Under the pieces are notes generated by a model. That model was not told the origin of the DNA. It saw only the letters and a list, made by a program, of their open reading frames with translations, and made no database searches. A stretch of DNA of 64,000 bases from the NCBI GenBank assembly GCA_016716885.1, contig JADJUV010000023.1:1-64000 (forward strand). Direction: 5' to 3'. Numbering within the stretch: position 1 is the first letter of the stretch; each line of letters opens with the position of its first letter. The DNA comes from Candidatus Trichofilum aggregatum (lineage in GTDB: Bacteria > Chloroflexota > Anaerolineae > Promineifilales > Promineifilaceae). Positions 62,945 through 64,000 of the stretch are shown here, piece after piece. A program made the position numbers and the translations under genes.

Positions 62945-64000
62945 TCATCGGGCCAGGTCATTCAGTGCATTCAGCACGCGGTCTACTTCGTCCATGGTGT
63001 TGTAATGGACAAAACCAATGCGTACCAGCCCGCCCTTGTCCAATAAACCCAACCGTTCCATAACGGCGATGGCGTAATAATGCCCATCCCAGACGAATAT
63101 ACCTTGTTCACCCAGGCGGGTCGCCACTTGTTCAGGGGTGTAACCTTCCAGGCTAACCGCAAAAGTAGGGGTGCGATTTTCCAGGCACTCAATGTCGGTG
63201 ACGCCATACACGTGCAAGCCAGGAATCGCGGCCGCGCCCCGCAGAAACCGCTCGCTGATTTCTATCTCGTACTGTTTAATCCGGCCCATTGCCCGCTCAA
63301 TTTGCTCTCGTAAGTTGCCTTTGGGGCCGCCTAATTTGCCCAGATAATCCACCGCGGCCGCGACCCCGGCCAGACTCTCGAAACTCTGGGTGCCCGTTTC
63401 CCACTTGCCCGCTGGTTGATTGGACGAAGGCCGCACTTTGTAAGCGGTCAGCCTATCGAGATGTTCATATTTGCCATACAGCGCCCCCGTGTGTGGGCCA
63501 AAATATTTATAAACGGACGAAACCAGGAAATCACAATCCAGCGCCTGCACATCAATCAGACCATGAGGCGCATAATGGACGGAATCCACATACACCAATG
63601 CCCCAACCTGATGCGCCATCTGTACCACCCGTTGCACATCAGTGATGCTACCAACGGCGTTAGAGGCAAAGGTTACGGCCACCAGCCGTGTTCTGGCGTT
63701 GAGCAAATCGGGGAGTTGCTCAATGTATAAGGTGCAATCTTCGGGGCGAAAATCGAGCCAGCGCACCGTTACACCCCGATCTTCGGCGGCCATAAGCCAG
63801 GGGGAAATATTGGCATCATGGTCCAGCCGGGTAACAATGATTTCATCGCCTGCCTGCCAGGTGCGGGCCAACGCCCGGCTGAAGGCGAAGGTCAAACTGG
63901 TCATGTTTTGACCAAAGATAATTTCCTCTGGCCGGTTGGCGTGGTAGAGATGTTGGATAGCGTGGCGTGCGGCCGCGAGGGTTACATCGGTCTGTTGGCT
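62945..64000 (-). CDS. Cysteine desulfurase-like aminotransferase class V (partial, 5' end outside window)
   Basis: Stop at 62945. The frame stays open through position 64000, so the N terminus is outside. Visible: LDHDANISPWLMAAEDRG (the His of fold type I, but with Asp), FASNAVGSITDVQRVVQMAHQVGALVYVDSVHYAPHGLIDVQALDCDFLVSSVYKYFGPHTGALYGK with the PLP-binding Lys in VYKYFG, GTQSFESLAGVAAAVDYL, and IECLENRTPTFAVSLEGYTPEQVATRLGEQGIFVWDGHYYAIAVMERLGL. This matches the cysteine-desulfurase-like subfamily of class V aminotransferases; true SufS needs a Cys that I do not see in the shown part. Octamers at 63228, 63354, 63969. Confidence 0.88.
   Translation of the reverse strand, partial: SQQTDVTLAAARHAIQHLYHANRPEEIIFGQNMTSLTFAFSRALARTWQAGDEIIVTRLDHDANISPWLMAAEDRGVTVRWLDFRPEDCTLYIEQLPDLLNARTRLVAVTFASNAVGSITDVQRVVQMAHQVGALVYVDSVHYAPHGLIDVQALDCDFLVSSVYKYFGPHTGALYGKYEHLDRLTAYKVRPSSNQPAGKWETGTQSFESLAGVAAAVDYLGKLGGPKGNLREQIERAMGRIKQYEIEISERFLRGAAAIPGLHVYGVTDIECLENRTPTFAVSLEGYTPEQVATRLGEQGIFVWDGHYYAIAVMERLGLLDKGGLVRIGFVHYNTMDEVDRVLNALNDLAR

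Larger units (their letters stand above)
536..63976. repeat. Highly iterated palindromic octamer GCGGCCGC (HIP-like), at least 107 copies
   Basis: Hand count of exact GCGGCCGC. Start positions: 536, 1285, 1337, 1639, 3913, 5141, 7041, 7475, 7800, 8598, 8680, 9577, 9889, 10154, 10766, 11487, 12281, 12550, 12800, 13274, 14127, 14454, 15213, 16048, 16530, 16536, 16699, 17142, 17148, 17826, 17959, 18936, 20852, 21888, 22625, 22878, 23019, 24434, 24522, 25401, 27865, 27988, 28724, 28882, 29114, 29633, 29945, 30056, 30563, 31012, 31576, 32031, 32209, 32308, 32506, 34854, 36073, 36745, 36907, 37054, 37198, 37549, 38651, 39417, 39648, 39789, 39848, 40312, 40448, 41369, 41679, 41757, 42543, 42908, 45336, 45760, 46471, 48499, 48769, 49973, 50655, 50947, 51019, 51906, 53122, 53183, 53207, 54218, 54520, 56461, 56963, 57077, 57482, 58041, 58490, 58698, 58779, 59192, 59703, 61575, 61612, 61863, 61953, 62828, 63228, 63354, 63969. 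Only about five are intergenic. In genes the octamer reads as Ala-Ala-Ala, Gly-Arg or Arg-Pro according to phase. Confidence 0.95.

Noticed and set aside
536..63976. GCGGCCGC as a transposon end or insertion scar
   Set aside because: Flanks differ at every copy, there are no target duplications, and copies fit the reading frame of conserved proteins, which favours point-by-point selection or bias over insertion.

Overview
The window looks like a piece of a chromosome from an uncultured Chloroflexota bacterium of the Anaerolineae type. The GC content is moderate to high (by eye in the mid-50s percent, not computed). The assignment rests on gene style: multi-GAF histidine kinases, membrane proteins with Thr/Pro-rich linkers leading to SH3 domains, an EF-G2-type GTPase, a MoxR/DUF58 pair, a YfhO-like membrane protein, and very repeat-rich intergenic regions. 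No rRNA, tRNA, CRISPR array, prophage or transposase was recognised. This is inference from gene content, not a phylogenetic placement.

Layout. 1-1.7 kb: a deoxynucleoside kinase-MazG fusion behind a broken SpoU-type methyltransferase. 1.7-7.1 kb: repeat-rich DNA and a broken secreted ExeM-like nuclease. 7.4-13.2 kb: a YfhO-like membrane protein, holA, a DUF6391-like protein, RidA and a ROK repressor. 13.5-22.2 kb: a PhnD-like lipoprotein beside a histidine kinase, an alkaline-phosphatase-superfamily enzyme, adenosine deaminase, and a roughly 4 kb frameshifted multi-GAF kinase. 22.3-28 kb: threonine synthase, a broken SH3 membrane protein, and a complete four-gene osmoprotectant (OpuC-type) ABC transporter. 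28.3-33.9 kb: an RlmI-like methyltransferase with TetR, a DUF4260 protein, a crotonase, a histidine phosphatase and a LiaF-like envelope protein. 34-46.7 kb: an EF-G2 GTPase, two paralogous membrane proteins, guaA with xpt, a polyprenyl synthase, a GNAT enzyme, gyrB and another polytopic membrane protein. 47-54.7 kb: MoxR/DUF58, Nudix, an ICMT-like protein, rsmI, a GPH-type transporter and murJ. 54.8-64 kb: an unknown membrane protein, a LuxR-TM-Kelch protein, YbaK, a DNA methyltransferase with a putative PD-(D/E)XK nuclease, a CBS protein, a Ser/Thr kinase with an extracellular SH3 tail, and a cysteine-desulfurase-like gene that runs off the end.

The most striking signal is not a gene. The palindromic octamer GCGGCCGC (the NotI sequence) occurs at least 107 times by hand count, about once per 600 bp, where roughly two would be expected from base composition. 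It lies inside almost every gene, in all three codon phases and on both coding strands, and most copies extend to CGCGGCCGCG. This resembles the HIP1 octamer (GCGATCGC) of cyanobacteria with a different sequence. A predicted cytosine-N4-type methyltransferase gene in the window itself carries four copies in 804 bp and is followed 4 bp later by a putative nuclease, so it is a candidate for involvement with the octamer.

A second theme is damage. About ten genes carry single-base indels, often in homopolymer runs. The indels are concentrated in a few long genes (nuclease, multi-GAF kinase), while gyrB, guaA, murJ, the EF-G2 gene and holA are intact. Either local sequence error or true decay could explain this. 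Several dispersed inverted-repeat families occupy the intergenic spaces, and one of them forms the C-terminal tail of an ABC permease.
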